From assembly GCF_907165205.1 (NCBI RefSeq), contig NC_058189.1, positions 58,988,270 through 59,052,269 of the forward strand: a stretch of DNA of 64,000 bases. Reading direction: 5' to 3'. Of the stretch, positions 1 to 11,221 are shown one piece after another. Both the position numbers and the translations under genes were made by a program. Source of the DNA: Coccinella septempunctata (taxonomy: Eukaryota; Arthropoda; Insecta; Coleoptera; Coccinellidae). Under the pieces are notes generated by a model. The model was not told the origin of the DNA and did not search any database. It saw only the letters and a program-made list of their open reading frames with translations. Every line of letters begins with the position of its first letter. Position 1 is the stretch's first letter.

Positions 1-1175
1 TTGAGGTCAAAGAAATAAACCAGAGTTACGCAATAAATTTAATGTAAGAAGATATCCATCGAAATTTTGAAAATCGAAAAATTGAAGTATCAAGCCATCA
101 ACAAGTACCTCTATTTAAAAGGATTAAGAGAAGAGAAGATATGCTTAATACCCTTGGTGATCAATGTCCTTTGTATGCGACCATGAAAAATTGGATTGCA
201 AGCTTCAAAAGATGTAAATTTGCCAAGATTATGACCGATCGGGAAGGCCAGTTATGTGTCAGTCCCCGAAAATATCGATGCAGTTCATGTCATGAATTTA
301 TCAGACCGTCGAATTGGGCTAAAACGGATATCTGAAGCACTGAATATTTCCTACGAACGCATTCATCATATAGTTCACGTCCATTTGGACATGGGAAAAA
401 TTGCTGCAAAATGGATCCCCAAATGTTTGAATGTTGACCAAAAGCGTGCGAGGGTAGAAGCATCGCGTTCGATCTGTGCTCGATTTGAAACCGATGTAGA
501 CTTCTTGAACCGAATTGTTACTATGGATGAGACTTGGGTACATTTCTACGATCCAGAAATGAAGCAACAATCGATGGGATGGCGACTCTCTGGTTTTCCA
601 AGACCTAAGAAATTTCGTGTCCAAAAATCTGCTGAAAAAGTTCTTGCTTCAGTTTTTTGGGATTGCTATGGAGTAATTATGATTGAGTTTTTGGATAAGG
701 GTAGAACAATACCCGGAGATTACTATTCGACATTACTGACCACTCAACCACCTACGGGAAAAAATTAAAGAGAAAAGACGCGGAAAGCAATCCAAAGGTG
801 TTTTGTTTTTGCAGGACAACGCCCCTGCACACAAATCTCATGTTTCCATGCAAAAAATTCGTGATTTAGGGTTTGAATTACTAGAGCACCCCCCTTATTC
901 AACAAATTTGGCTCCATCCGACTATCATCTCTTTCCTCAAATGAAAAAAAGTTTAAAAGGTCGTAAATTTTCTTCCACCGAGGAGGTAATAAAAGCTGTA
1001 GAGGTCTGGTTTGCAGAGTAAGAAGAAACATTTTTTTTAAAGGTCTAGAGACGTTGCAGTTTCGCTGTAATAAATGTATCCAATTAAGAGGAGAATATGT
1101 TGAGTAATAAAATATTTTGACATTGAAATTTCGTTTGGTTCTATAGTAGGCTAAGAATTTTTCAATATATCCTCG
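1..1175 (+). mobile_element. mariner copy 1 (5' end outside window)
   Basis: First of eight copies of one mariner family. The window opens inside its 5' untranslated part. The 3' terminal inverted repeat is present, read on the minus strand as CGAGGATATATTGAAAAATT, and is followed by a TA at 1176-1177 that fits the TA target duplication of mariners. The complete 5' terminus, as seen in copies 2 and 7, starts CGAGGATGTATTGATATCTA. The body carries a transposase pseudogene. Confidence 0.93.
52..1107 (+). pseudogene. mariner transposase (DD34D), frameshifted
   Basis: Transposase of the mariner family, a DDE/D-type cut-and-paste enzyme acting on its own inverted repeats. The N-terminal HTH region and linker are followed by catalytic signatures: TMDETWVHFYDPE (first Asp), FLQDNAPAHKSH (second Asp) and LAPSDYHLF (third Asp). 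The second and third Asp are separated by 34 residues, the mariner spacing, so all three catalytic residues survive. It cannot make protein: the expected start codon reads ATA at 52-54, one frameshift lies near 250 and another near 768-803, and a stop at 1019-1021 replaces a Gln present in the other copies. The conserved tail GEYVE ends at 1107. It is the only mariner copy here, apart from copy 5, whose three Asp codons are all intact without a stop inside a catalytic block. Confidence 0.9.
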
Positions 1176-1178
1176 TAA

Positions 1179-1326
1179 GTTCACTTACATTGAATATGTT
1201 ATAATATATTGTAGTTTTAGTTGAATATCAGGGTTACCTACTATTTGAATTAGCTAGCACTTCCAGAAACCCTGTCTACTCTCTTTTTCAATAACTTTCG
1301 GCATGTTTGTAATATTAATTGGTATT
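1179..1326. repeat. fragment of repeat family Q
   Basis: This stretch matches the distal part of the Q elements at 51755-51915 and 58335-58495 (shared words TTACATTGAATATGTT, GAATATCAGGGT, CTTCC(T/A)GAAACCCTGTCT). Only about 150 bp is present, directly after mariner copy 1, and it runs into an R-family fragment. Confidence 0.6.
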
Positions 1327-1328
1327 AC

Positions 1329-1427
1329 AAATGTGTGGATCTTTTAAGCAGAGTTCTATTCAGCCAAAGTAACCAATTTTTCAAATTTATCAGATACTTT
1401 TTTATTTTTGGACATCAAATTACTCGA
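1329..1427 (+). repeat. fragment of MITE family R
   Basis: About 100 bp matching the middle of the R elements (GTGTGGATCTTTTAA, CAGCCAAAGTA, CATCAAATTACTCGA). Both termini are missing. The Q then R order mirrors 57-58 kb, where a Q element sits inside an R element. Confidence 0.65.
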
Positions 1428-2450
1428 GCCTGTTTCAATATCAAGCTATGATTATTTACAGAGTTGTTCATGTATCATCTCTATAGTCACATGAGATATT
1501 TGAGTTTTTCTTGTGATAGATTGTGATAAACTGTGTAGACGGAATGTACCGTTGGCCGTCAAATTTCAAGTTCTTTTTCTCATAGGTTCTCTAAACAGAA
1601 TACAACTTAAAATTAAAAAACGACTTGGGCTCAACTCCAAATCGTCTAAGCTCCTTACGGACTGTCACCCACACAGCTCATATAACAAAAGTAATGATAT
1701 ATGTCTCCATGGACATTCCCATTGTGAGTGGAAGGTTATCTGAAGGATGTGAGAAAATGTTATCGAGTAATACCTTACCATTCAGTGCAAATTCATGGGA
1801 AGGCGAGCCCATGCGTCCTTTCAATGCTTATCTAGCTATTCCATAAGCAATTATTCAATTCCTGTCCTATTGTTCAACTGATTTGGTCGCTCAGAACCAT
1901 GATTGAGTTATCTGTATATTTGCGTAGGTTCTACGACAGTTCTATCAATTATCGGTGTTTGTTGTACTATTTATTTTCGTCATTATGGACGGAAATTTGC
2001 TCTTGTCCAGAGTTGAAACAGATGCTGATGGCGACAATTGAAAAGTCAATTTCGATGATCTCTAAGCAGGAAATTAGAGTGCATATTTGAGGAAAAGAGG
2101 AGCCTGTACTCAAATCATGTATCTACAATTGAAAATTCCTTCCGTAATGCCAGTGAAAATCGTGATTTTTCGTATACAATCAGTGATACAAAGAAAGTTC
2201 ATTTTATTGAAGAGATTTAATCCATTATGGCCCTCATTTTAAAGGAATAATATCCTGTGTTCATGATCCTGCTGAAAAAGGGTTTTTTACATACTATTTT
2301 ACGTTTGTTATCGTTCAGGTTTGAACCCTCAAGAATTTCCAACTCAACTGATAAACCATTCGAAAGATATCTCAATCTTCTCTACAAACAAATCCATGCA
2401 AATAATTTGGTGGAAAAAAAACATATCAGTGAAGAAAGAGCTAAGATATA
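1428..2450. other. no recognisable gene or repeat
   Basis: AT-rich sequence with short open frames only (for example 1513-1743 and 2257-2475). None has a recognisable motif and none is repeated elsewhere in the window. Confidence 0.4.
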
Positions 2451-3714
2451 CGAGGGTATATTGAAAAATTCTTAGCCTAATAAAGACAAACCCAATTTCG
2501 ATGTCAAAATATTTTCTTACTCAGCATATTCTCCTCTGAATTGGATACATTTATTATATATTACAGCGAACCTGCAACGTCTCTAGACCTTTCAAAAAAA
2601 ATTTTTCTTCTTACTCTACAAACCAGACATCCACTATGATTACCTCCTCGTTGGAAGAAAATTTACGAACTTATAAACTTTGTTTCAGTTGAGGAAAGAA
2701 ATGATAGTCGGATGGAGCCAAATCTGGTGAATAAGGGGGGTGTTCTAGTAATTCATACCCCTAATCACGAATTTTTCGCATGGCAACATGAGATTTGTGT
2801 GCAGGGGCGTTGTCGTGCAAAAACAAAACACCTTTGGATAGCTTTCCGCGTCCTTTCTCTTTGATTTTTTCCCGTAGAATGGTCAGTAATGTCGAATAGT
2901 AATCTCCGGATATTGAACTACACTTATCCAGAAAATCAATCATGATTACTCCATGGCAATCCCAAAAAGTCGAAGCAAGAACTTTTCCAGCAGATTTTTG
3001 GACATGAAACTTCTTAGGTCTTGAAGAAACAGAGTGTCCCCATTCCATCGATTGTTGCTGTGTTTCTGGATCGTAGAAATGTACCCAAATCTATTGCATA
3101 GTAACAATTCGGTTTAAGAAGTCTACAGCGTTTTCAAATAGAGCACAGATCGAACGCGATGCTTCTACCCTTGCACATTTGTGGATCCATTTTGCAGCAA
3201 TTTTTCTCATGTCCAAATTGACGTGAACTATATGATGAACGGGTTCGTATGAAATATTCAATGCTTCAGTTATCCGTTTTAGCCCAATTCGACGGTCTGA
3301 TAAAATCATGTCATTAACTACATCGATGTTTTCGGGGACTGACACAGAAACTGGCCTTCCCGATCGGTCAACATCCTCAATGGAAAATTCACCTCTTCTG
3401 AAGCTTGCAGTCCAATGTTTCACGGTCGCATACGAAGGACATTGATTACCAAGGGTATTAAACATATCCTGCCTACCTGTTAACCCTTTTAAATACAGGT
3501 ATTTGCTGATGGCTCGATACTCCAATTTTTCGATTTTCACAATTTCGGTGGACATCTTTTTTCTTTTGATTAATTGCGTAACTCTGGTTTACTTTTTTGA
3601 CCGCAAACTTCACACTGACACTTCTAATGAGTTATTGTTCGTTGCTTTGGTAGCGCAATATTTTTTTTTATGTATGTAACTGGTCTAGGCTAACTAGATA
3701 TCAATACATCCTCG
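2451..3714 (-). mobile_element. mariner copy 2, both ends present
   Basis: Complete mariner on the minus strand with both inverted repeats and a TA on each side (2449-2450 and 3715-3716). Total length is 1264 bp, slightly short because of internal deletions. This copy and copy 7 define the 5' terminus, and the untranslated leader between the 5' repeat and the start codon is intact here. Confidence 0.93.
2517..3555 (-). pseudogene. mariner transposase, first catalytic Asp lost
   Basis: Starts with an intact MSTEIVKIEKLEYRA at 3555. Small deletions remove part of the LRSKQIYEDM segment and of the CLNVDQKRARVEA segment. The DET catalytic signature is replaced by Gln plus a stop near 3091, which destroys the first catalytic Asp. 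The second Asp (FLHDNAPAHKSH) and the third (APSDYH) remain in the downstream part (from 3048). The product would be inactive. Confidence 0.88.
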
Positions 3715-3964
3715 TACATCAAGTTTGGATAGTTAAATTCTCAAAGCTTGACTGATTTTTTTTTACTTCCACGATCACAAAGATATATGAAGCCATACAG
3801 TTGTCCGAGAATTCTGAGCAATAACACTTATCACTTAACAAATATCGCGTATCAATTGTCAAGTAACGAAGAGTCTGAATGTTACCATTTATGCAGACCA
3901 AATTAGCAATTAACCAAACTCAATATTTCCATGATAAATAAACGTTACTTCAACCTCTGTAACA

Positions 3965-3990
3965 CAGGGTGAGTCTTTGACTCGTAACAA
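3965..3990 (+). repeat. isolated terminus of MITE family R
   Basis: The R-family terminus CAGGGTGAGTCTTTGACTCG occurs alone, followed by non-R sequence. It is either a truncated insertion or a remnant of deletion. Confidence 0.6.
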
Positions 3991-4766
3991 AAACCCACTG
4001 TGTATATCACTGAATATAAGATCAATTATTAAAACAGAACATACAAATAATGGTATCGTTCGTCATGTTATTTCTTTTGGCAGAAGTTTTGGTTTTAGAT
4101 TCTACACAATCCTATAGTAGGTACCTACATAAAATAATTAATCCCAGTGAATTCCAGATGATAATCCAATAAATAAACGATTATACAAATCCAATTATTC
4201 CCCCTAACCTTATGAAGACGTGGTGACTGACAGAAACGCAAACAACATAAATAATGACAATCTATTTCCAAGTACACCAGATTCTCCAATTATCCTCGCA
4301 ATCATCCTGACCACCATATTACACAGAAACGAATAAACCGTATCGAAAAGGAATGTCTAGTATCGTTCGTAAGTGCGCCGTAAATCTAACGATGTGAGCA
4401 TCTACGAATTCTGAGAATATTTCTTCCTGCGAATGACCACAATTATCTTGATTACGGCGATGGTTTGATTGTAACTCTCTAGTAGTGATATTTATTATAT
4501 TTGAGTTATTTATTTGCGATCGTGATAATTCCTACCTATTTTATGCAGCCGGTGATTCGAAAATAATTGGTGCTGAGAAATTGGCTTTTTCCCTGGTGAG
4601 AAATATACGTTGAATACAGGACCTCGGATTCAGTTACCGAAAAGAGGTGAAATATTGCAATCCAACGTTGAATGGTCAGCCCTTGTCATGTTGAATTGAA
4701 CTAGGTTAATCGGATTAGTGATGCTCACGATAGAGACCAACGAGATGATACTTTACTGCAGTCTCC
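3991..4766. other. no recognisable gene
   Basis: Single-copy-looking sequence. 4330-4640 is somewhat GC-richer than the surroundings and could hold regulatory DNA, but no motif is decisive. Confidence 0.35.
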
Positions 4767-5717
4767 GATGTCCACCGAAATTTTGAAAATCAAAAAATTG
4801 GGGTATCGAGCCATCATCAAGTACCCGTATTTAAAAGGGTTAAGAAGTAAGAAGATTTACGAAGATATGCGTAATACCCTTGGTGATCAATATCCTTCAT
4901 ATGCGACCGTGAAAAATTGTACTGCAAGGTTCAAAAGAGGTAAATTTTTCATTGAAGATGATGACCGATCGGGAAGGCCAGTTTCTGTGTCAGTCCCCGA
5001 AAATATCGATGCAGTTCATGACATGATTTCATCAGACCGTCGAATTGGGCTAAAACGGATATCTGAAGCACTGAATATTTCATACGAACGCGTTCATCAC
5101 ATAGTTCACGTCAATTTGGACATGAAAAAAATTGCTGCAAAATGGATCCCCAAATGCTTGAATGTTGACCAAAAACGTGCAAGGGTAGAAGCATCGCGTT
5201 CGATCTGTGAAAAAAAAAGTTCTTGATTCAGTTTTTTGGAATTGTCATGGAGTAATCATGATTGAGTAACCGGAGATTACTATTCAACACTACTGACCAC
5301 TCCACGAGAAAAAATTAAAGAGAAAAGACGCGGAAAGCTATCAAAAGGTGCTTTGTTTTTGGAGGACAACGCTTCTGCACGCAAATCTTATGTTGCCATG
5401 CAAAAAATTTGTGTTTTGGGGTTTGAATTACTAGAACACCCCTCTTATTGATCAGATTTGGCTCCATCCCACTATTATATCTTTCCTCAAACAAAAAAAA
5501 GTTCAGAAGGTTGTAGATTTTCTTCCAACGGGGAGGTAATAAAAGCTGTGGAGGTCTGGTTTGCAGAGCAAATTTTTCTGAAAGGTCTAGAGACATTGTA
5601 GTTTCGCTGTAATAAATGTATCCAATTAAGAGGAGAATATGTTGAGTAATAAAGCATTTTGACATTGAAATTTTGTTCGGTTCTATAGTAGGCTAAGAAT
5701 TTTTCGATATATCCTCG
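4767..5717 (+). mobile_element. mariner copy 3, 5'-truncated
   Basis: The 5' inverted repeat and whole leader are missing; similarity to the family begins within a few bases of the start codon at 4768. The 3' inverted repeat is present and followed by TA at 5718-5719. No upstream TA-plus-terminus exists, so this is a truncated or rearranged copy. Confidence 0.9.
4768..5649 (+). pseudogene. mariner transposase with catalytic-core deletion
   Basis: The first 148 codons are open and include the HTH region (SYATVKNCTARFKRGKF), RSGRPVSVSVPENIDAVHD and the RIGLKRISEALNISYERVHHI block. An internal deletion near 5210 joins EASRSIC directly to the segment before VLDSVFW, removing the first catalytic Asp and the following PETKQQS region. 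A further small deletion lies near 5265. In the second Asp block the sequence reads DNASARKS, with the Asp kept, and the third Asp codon has become a His or Tyr-like context (SHYYIF), so the triad is lost. Confidence 0.85.
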
Positions 5718-5719
5718 TA

Positions 5720-6272
5720 TTTGATGATACCATGACATGTTACCTGCCTATTCTACTTCGATTCTTTGGTTTCTCTCAGGGTAAAGAGGGAAATAAGTAT
5801 TGAAATTATATTCTTTTGAGCTTGTTACTGACAAAAGATACTCTTGCTGTGTCATCCAAAAACCCCCTTCTCTATAGGTTGTTCCATCCTCAAGAATCTA
5901 TGTATAAGTATATTTCTAGAAGAACTTGATATTAAACAAACACTATATCTTTCTTCTTATGTTATCTCCCCGGGTATATTTAGAAGTACCTACTGGTGGT
6001 TATTTTGGGTCACTCTGCTGTTGCTATTCTAAAAAGAAGAAAATTTGTATATTCTCACTTTATACGATTGTATAATAAACCATTGTATAATACTTTCGTA
6101 TAAAATCCAAAATAAATGGGTTTCGCTATATTTTCGTTAGAAGTGAACAGTTTGTTCGCGCCTGCACCATTTTGCAAATCCTCTACTTTAATCGATAAGT
6201 TATTTTTCGCATTATATTCATGCAATTTTATATTGCATATTGCAGCCTATCGGCTGCATTATCTTACATATA
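5720..6272. other. no recognisable gene
   Basis: AT-rich. Contains a short open frame (5844-6032) without recognisable features. Confidence 0.35.
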
Positions 6273-6946
6273 CAGGGTGAGTCTTTGACTCGTACAAATA
6301 TTTGAACAGTAAGATTTTTTATGTCAAAAGAAACACTTTTTTCCGATTCGGCCCTGATAAAAAGATATAGCCATTTGAGGTTGAGGCTGTGCCACCCCTG
6401 GAAAAAAATGACCTTCAGAATATCTAGCTAAATCTGTTACACTACACATCTGTGAATCTTTTAAAAAGAGTTGCATTCGGTCAAATTTGTCGAATTTTAC
6501 AGACATTTTTTTAACATCAAATTACTAGAAAACGGCGCATTATACGAGAAAATATGGAGAATACTTTTATTTTACAAATGGCTCAATTATGCATTAAATT
6601 GCGTCCAGTTTAGCTTCAAGAGTTGGGTTCTTTGAATATTTGGTATTTTTATGGTAAGTAATGGTTATAATGAGAAAACTTGAAGACGTAGGAAATATAT
6701 TGTATTCGAAAAAGATTCATCAAATGAATGAAAAACTATATAACGAAATTCATTTCATTCGATAAAACCGTTTGTGAGAACTAAAAATAACATTTTTTTA
6801 TGGTTTTTTTAACAGCCTGTACCTTTAAAACCGAGTGTATCCGAAAAAAATGGTAGGGGAAAAAAATTTTTTCTTTTGACCTCAAGAATTTACTGTTGAA
6901 ATATTTTTTCGAGTCAAAGACTCGACTGTATACTGTATACACCCTG
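6273..6946 (+). mobile_element. MITE family R, copy 1
   Basis: Starts CAGGGTGAGTCTTTGACTCG after TA (6271-6272) and ends ACCCTG before TA (6947-6948). The interior matches the R consensus: (A/T)GAGGCTGTGCCACCCCTGG, CATCAAATTACTAGAAAACG, GTATTTTTATGGTA. No coding capacity. The family has inverted repeats of roughly 50-90 bp and a hairpin (GAGTC-TTT-GACTC) in each terminus. The right terminus here carries a small duplicated insert (ACTGTATACTGTATAC). Confidence 0.8.
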
Positions 6947-6976
6947 TATACGAGCGATTCAACGCAAATACGAAGT

Positions 6977-6982
6977 TTTATT
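6977..6982 (-). terminator. possible poly(A) signal AATAAA
   Basis: AATAAA on the minus strand about 40 bases downstream of the candidate stop at 7021. It is meaningful only if the exon at 7021-7162 is real. Confidence 0.2.
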
Positions 6983-7020
6983 AAAAGCAACTCTGTATTT
7001 TTTGCTTTATATTCATGCAA

Positions 7021-7162
7021 TTAAACAACCACAGTTACCAGGGGGACTTTTCCTCTGAAGGATATTTCTACTGCATCTGGCAGGCTGAATTTTCTTACAG
7101 TGCCACTATTGGCTTCAGCCTCCAGCATCATCTGAAGAGCCTGCTGAAATCCCAGATATCTG
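7021..7162 (-). CDS. candidate terminal exon, unknown product
   Basis: On the minus strand a possible splice acceptor (CTTCAAAGCTGCAG) is followed by about 46 open codons ending in TAA at 7021-7023. The peptide contains GFQQALQMMLEAEANSGTV and SLPDAVEISFRGKVPL. An AATAAA signal lies at 6977-6982, about 40 bases past the stop and just before R copy 1. The region is GC-richer than its surroundings. The opposite strand is also open (7015-7281), so the call is weak and the protein is not recognised. Confidence 0.22.
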
Positions 7163-8021
7163 CTGCAGCTTTGAAGAGAGTTTCGTCCAATTCAGTTCAC
7201 TCAGCACACTTATATGGAAATTCCAGAGTCCGGGACTTGGTTTTCATTTTAGTGAAGGAAATAAGAGTGATCCTTGTATGACTGACATTCAGTTCTTCTT
7301 CCCCAAACCACTGATCCAGCAGGTTACTTCTGATCCATCAATTACCAAATCATTTCATTACATTATTTCTGCAATATTCGAGACTCTCAACTGAAAAATG
7401 TGCGAGTCAAGTGGAGCAACATTCGCCATTTTTCAAGATGTTATCGAAATGAGTTTCCTGCCCCACCCAATACCGAAACCCATCGCTATCATCGAAAATG
7501 AAGTGGTAGAATGACATTCAAACGCGTCGTAGTCCGTAAAGGGGGCAGAGCTCTAAGCAGGGATTGCATATAAATGTTTGGTGCCGATATTCGCAATGAA
7601 TATTCAACGAGTCGATACGTGAGACCATCAATTAAAACAAGCCTCAATTTGTATTTTCGCCAGAGCAAGGAGGCCAATTTATATGTTGCACTTCATTGCA
7701 TTTCAATCCCTGCCAATGGGCAATCAATTTGCATTCGAATGGGCAGGAAGATGTATTTGTTCGTGTTACCTTGAAACTATTGGTTGGATGAGACGCACAT
7801 GAGGCAAATTTAATATATCGAATCATGGTTTGAGCATAAGCCAATCGGTTTTGAATAATGGATTACCTGGACGATCTCTGAGTAGAGCTGGTTATCGTTT
7901 CATGACAGGAAATGTCATAACGTCTTTCTAACAACAGAGGCAGATCCAGGAAGTTTTTTTTGATGACCCATAACTCATAATAGATAATAAAATGAAATAA
8001 TAAATGAAAAAACATTCACTA
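7163..8021. other. no recognisable gene
   Basis: Mixed composition, GC-richer in 7163-7480. Short open frames on both strands, none recognised. Confidence 0.35.
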
Positions 8022-8131
8022 AAATCAATAACAAAGATATAAAACATAACGAATAACAAAAATGAAACAAAGTTCGAAATAAACAAAACAAAAATCGATA
8101 ATCTTCTTCTATCGAGCAGAATAAGCTCCAG
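8022..8131. repeat. repeat V, copy 1
   Basis: About 110 bp shared with 32516-32625 (words GATATAAAACATAAC, AATAACAAAAATG, GAGCAGAATAAGCTCC). Both copies lie immediately before S-family elements. Confidence 0.6.
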
Positions 8132-8195
8132 AAATATCAATAATCCCCCTATTGATATTCTCCGAGAGATAGTTGTAAAAGTTTCAAGAAAACAT

Positions 8196-8417
8196 ATGTT
8201 GAAAAGACTAAAAGGGAGTGCTGGAGACTTGACCCATGCTATGATCGGGAGACATAGTCGGTGGTCCAAGTTTACAAGCTTAGATAATAGTTTGCTTCAA
8301 AAAAAATTGAATAATAGAAATGAATATAAAAAATATACAAATTACAAAGAAGTAAAAAACATCTCGGAAATAAGTGAGAATGACTCTGAAATAGAGAATA
8401 TGTATTTCATACGCTGA
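8196..8417 (+). other. open frame shared by S elements
   Basis: A 73-codon frame with a conserved C-terminus (SEIENMYFIR then stop) is also found at 32921-33142. It is rich in Lys, Asn, Ser and acidic residues. Other S copies keep the DNA similarity but not the frame. It may be a transposase scrap or chance; no known domain was recognised. Confidence 0.25.
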
Positions 8418-8593
8418 TACATCTGATGATGAAATCCTTGACATAGACAATCGTTGGTCATTGGAAATTGTTTTCTTTCGATGTTCTTCCTGATGAACAA
8501 ACTTATGGTCAAGTCTCTCTCGCCTTCTCTTCAACTCTGCCATGGGTTAGGGAGACATGAGACAATTTTTGGCTTATAAATAAAATTGCTGTA

Positions 8594-9526
8594 CCGGTAG
8601 ATTCGGGTGACTTGGGACAGTCATGTAACTTGTGACAATTACCCCCCTTGCAGATTTCTTTGTTTCTTACCATTTATGAGTGAAATATAAAAGATATTTA
8701 TAAGATTGTGTAATTTCTTTTCGGTTAATTTTACAATTAATTCCTGTTGAGTTTGCCGTGACCAGAGCGTTTGAATTGACAGGAAAAATTAACGAATTCA
8801 GGAGAGTAAAAGAGCGTTATTTTATGGCCTTTATACTTTCTAGTGTCCTGCACATGTGTTTCATTTTGTGCATGTGTAATTTTTTTTCTGGGTACGTGGG
8901 ATATTGGGATATTAGATAAGTCATGAAACGAAGTTGTTCAGAAATCAAACGGCAACACGAATCTCCTTCATTTATTTTTTTGTTTTATAGCGTGACTTGG
9001 GATAATGCCGAATAGATACAAGCGGTGCATTGGCAGCAGAAATATGCCGATTTTTCGCAGGATATTATTATTTACGTTATTTCGACAAAGAAATCACTAA
9101 AGAATGAAAGAAATCAAAGTTCTCTTGTTTTGTTTAGTTTTTTTACATTTGAGTTGCAATAAATTTACTCTCGCTGTAATAGGGGTTTATCATTTAATTT
9201 CCTTACCGAGTTTCAACTATATAAGCACAAATTCTAATTTTCAAAATTATATACACAGTCCCAAGTCACCTATTTCATTTGAGAGTTCAGAAATCAATAG
9301 ATTTTAACTTGTGTCCCAAGCCTCCCAATTCGGTGGGTGACTTGGGACGAGTATATTTTATTTTTTTCAAAATTTATATCCCAATTCTGAAGCATGTTAT
9401 ATATTTTAACAAATTTTCTAAGTCATTAAGCATATTCGAACCTCTTTTTCAGATAAAAATAGGTCACCATTTTGAAAATATGACAAGTTGAATTCCACAA
9501 TGGTCCTAAGTCACCCGAATCTACGG
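8594..9526. mobile_element. TA-flanked element U
   Basis: Inverted termini CCGGTAGATTCGGGTGACTT (left) and its near complement at the right (GTCACCCGAATCTACGG), with TA duplications at 8592-8593 and 9527-9528. Removing U restores the S sequence (TTGCTGTACTCAAAATGTTC, compare the complement of 38455-38475). The motif GTGACTTGGGAC recurs inside in both orientations (about 8611, 8991, 9259, 9336). No transposase; the short frames at 9104-9491 are not recognised. Confidence 0.75.
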
Positions 9527-9680
9527 TACTCAAAATGTTCATCTCACAATCACTCTACTATTATCTATAGTTACCTATTTGGGCATGATATCTTCACGCA
9601 AAAAAATGTGTTGCTACCATTTACAGATACAACTTAAGTGGCTTCAGGGTGAAAAGGGGTTCAACTCTCCCGGACTCCCA

Positions 9681-11221
9681 ATACTTCACTTTTCTCCAAT
9701 TTTGCTAATTCAATATAAGATTATTCAACTGGTTTTAATGTGCCGAAATCTAACAGCCTTGAGCCTTTCGATTCCGATAATTAGTTATAAAATCCACAAC
9801 ATGGTTAATAAAACTCTTCACATATACAGACCACACATTCAGTCTCGCTATTTCATTTTATCGGATTCGTTATTTACGTTTATATAGCTAATATTGGAAC
9901 TCCATTTTTTATGGTTTATAATTATAATCCAGTCTATTATAAATTTTTTGGGAAGACAAGTTCATCTGACCAGTGTGTTTCTCGTTGATATAAATAATTA
10001 TGTGTTTTGTGATATGAAATGAAATTATGAAATCGATACGAAAATATATCTTCATTTGTTTTCATGGTAATTTGACAGCACATATTTTAATAATGATTTT
10101 TGTATCAATCAGAACTACTGTTCTTATGTTTCCGCATCATTACTGTTGCTTTATGAAACCGTTCACAAAAACTGTGAAATGTCTACTTTATCCACAAGAT
10201 GGATACAATTTGACATTATCAAAGTTGTGTAGTGCATTGAAAAACATCGAAAATTTCCTACTTACAAAAGCAAGTAAAAAAATATTCAGATAATCATAAT
10301 AATTGAGAAAATGAAGCATAGAACAGTCTCACCAAAGTTCAAGGAGTCAATTTAAAAAAAATAGTAATCAACATTTTAGGTACTTATCACTTAACTCATA
10401 GAATTTGTCACCTGATAAATCAAGCATTTGTTGACTTTGGGGGAGTTGAAATTACTGCCTAGAACAATAAACTCTTGAGGAAAATTTGCAATACTACCAC
10501 TACGTGGGCGTTCTTATTCTATACAAGTACTGAATATTTATTACAAAATTCTCTTGACGTCCATTAAATCACCAAAGCAAATTGATTATTCATAATAGGT
10601 TCGTCCAAAATGAAGCAAGATTTATGTCATTGTGGATGAACGTTTAGATACACATTGATGTTGACTACCTATAGATATCATGAGTTATTGGCTAATAAAA
10701 TTTGGATTTCATACCGGGCTATAAATAAAACGTTATCTTGTATTCTGTGTAAATGAAGACATACAATATAGAAATCGAAACCAACTACATTATGCTCGAA
10801 GAATTTCACAGACTTGTATCAAGTTACAGCTTTTCATGAACCTAATAATTATTAGGTTCATCATAATGAACTTCACAAGGAAAGGAATGAGGTTTTAATA
10901 TTTTCGTTGATGGAATATTCTGTTTGCTTGACTGAAGATTCAGCCAATATATAAATGGTTGGGAGTATAAAATCAAGCCACCATAAAGTTCCACTGAAAT
11001 GCATTTCATACATTTCTTCTGCAGTTTCCTTCCTTCCCTCCTTAACCCTGTTAAGTTAACTCATAATCTAAGATATCAAGGTTTGGTATATTCAAAGCGA
11101 TATAAACTTTATATTATGGATTGATGTCTAACCTCTCTGGAATCTTCAAAATCAGCTGTCACTATGAGACAAGCCAAAGCCATTTTTGTAAAACTGAACC
11201 AAATAATAATAATTCAAATTC
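9681..11221. other. no recognisable gene
   Basis: Strongly AT-rich. The open frame at 10027-10293 has no recognisable motif. No inverted or direct repeats of note were seen. Confidence 0.4.

Larger units (their letters stand above)
8166..9680 (+). mobile_element. S-family element, copy 1, split by U
   Basis: The left 300-350 bp of the family is missing; similarity starts at AGTTGTAAAAGTTTCAAG. The right end TCAACTCTCCCGGACTCCC matches the other copies. Element U is inserted at 8594-9526. The body holds repeated GGGAGACTTG / CAAGTCTC motifs in both orientations. Family length in copies 3 and 4 is about 900 bp. Confidence 0.75.

Noticed and set aside
319..624. Minus-strand open frame across mariner copy 1
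   Set aside because: It is the antisense of the transposase reading frame. The same shadow appears in other mariner copies.
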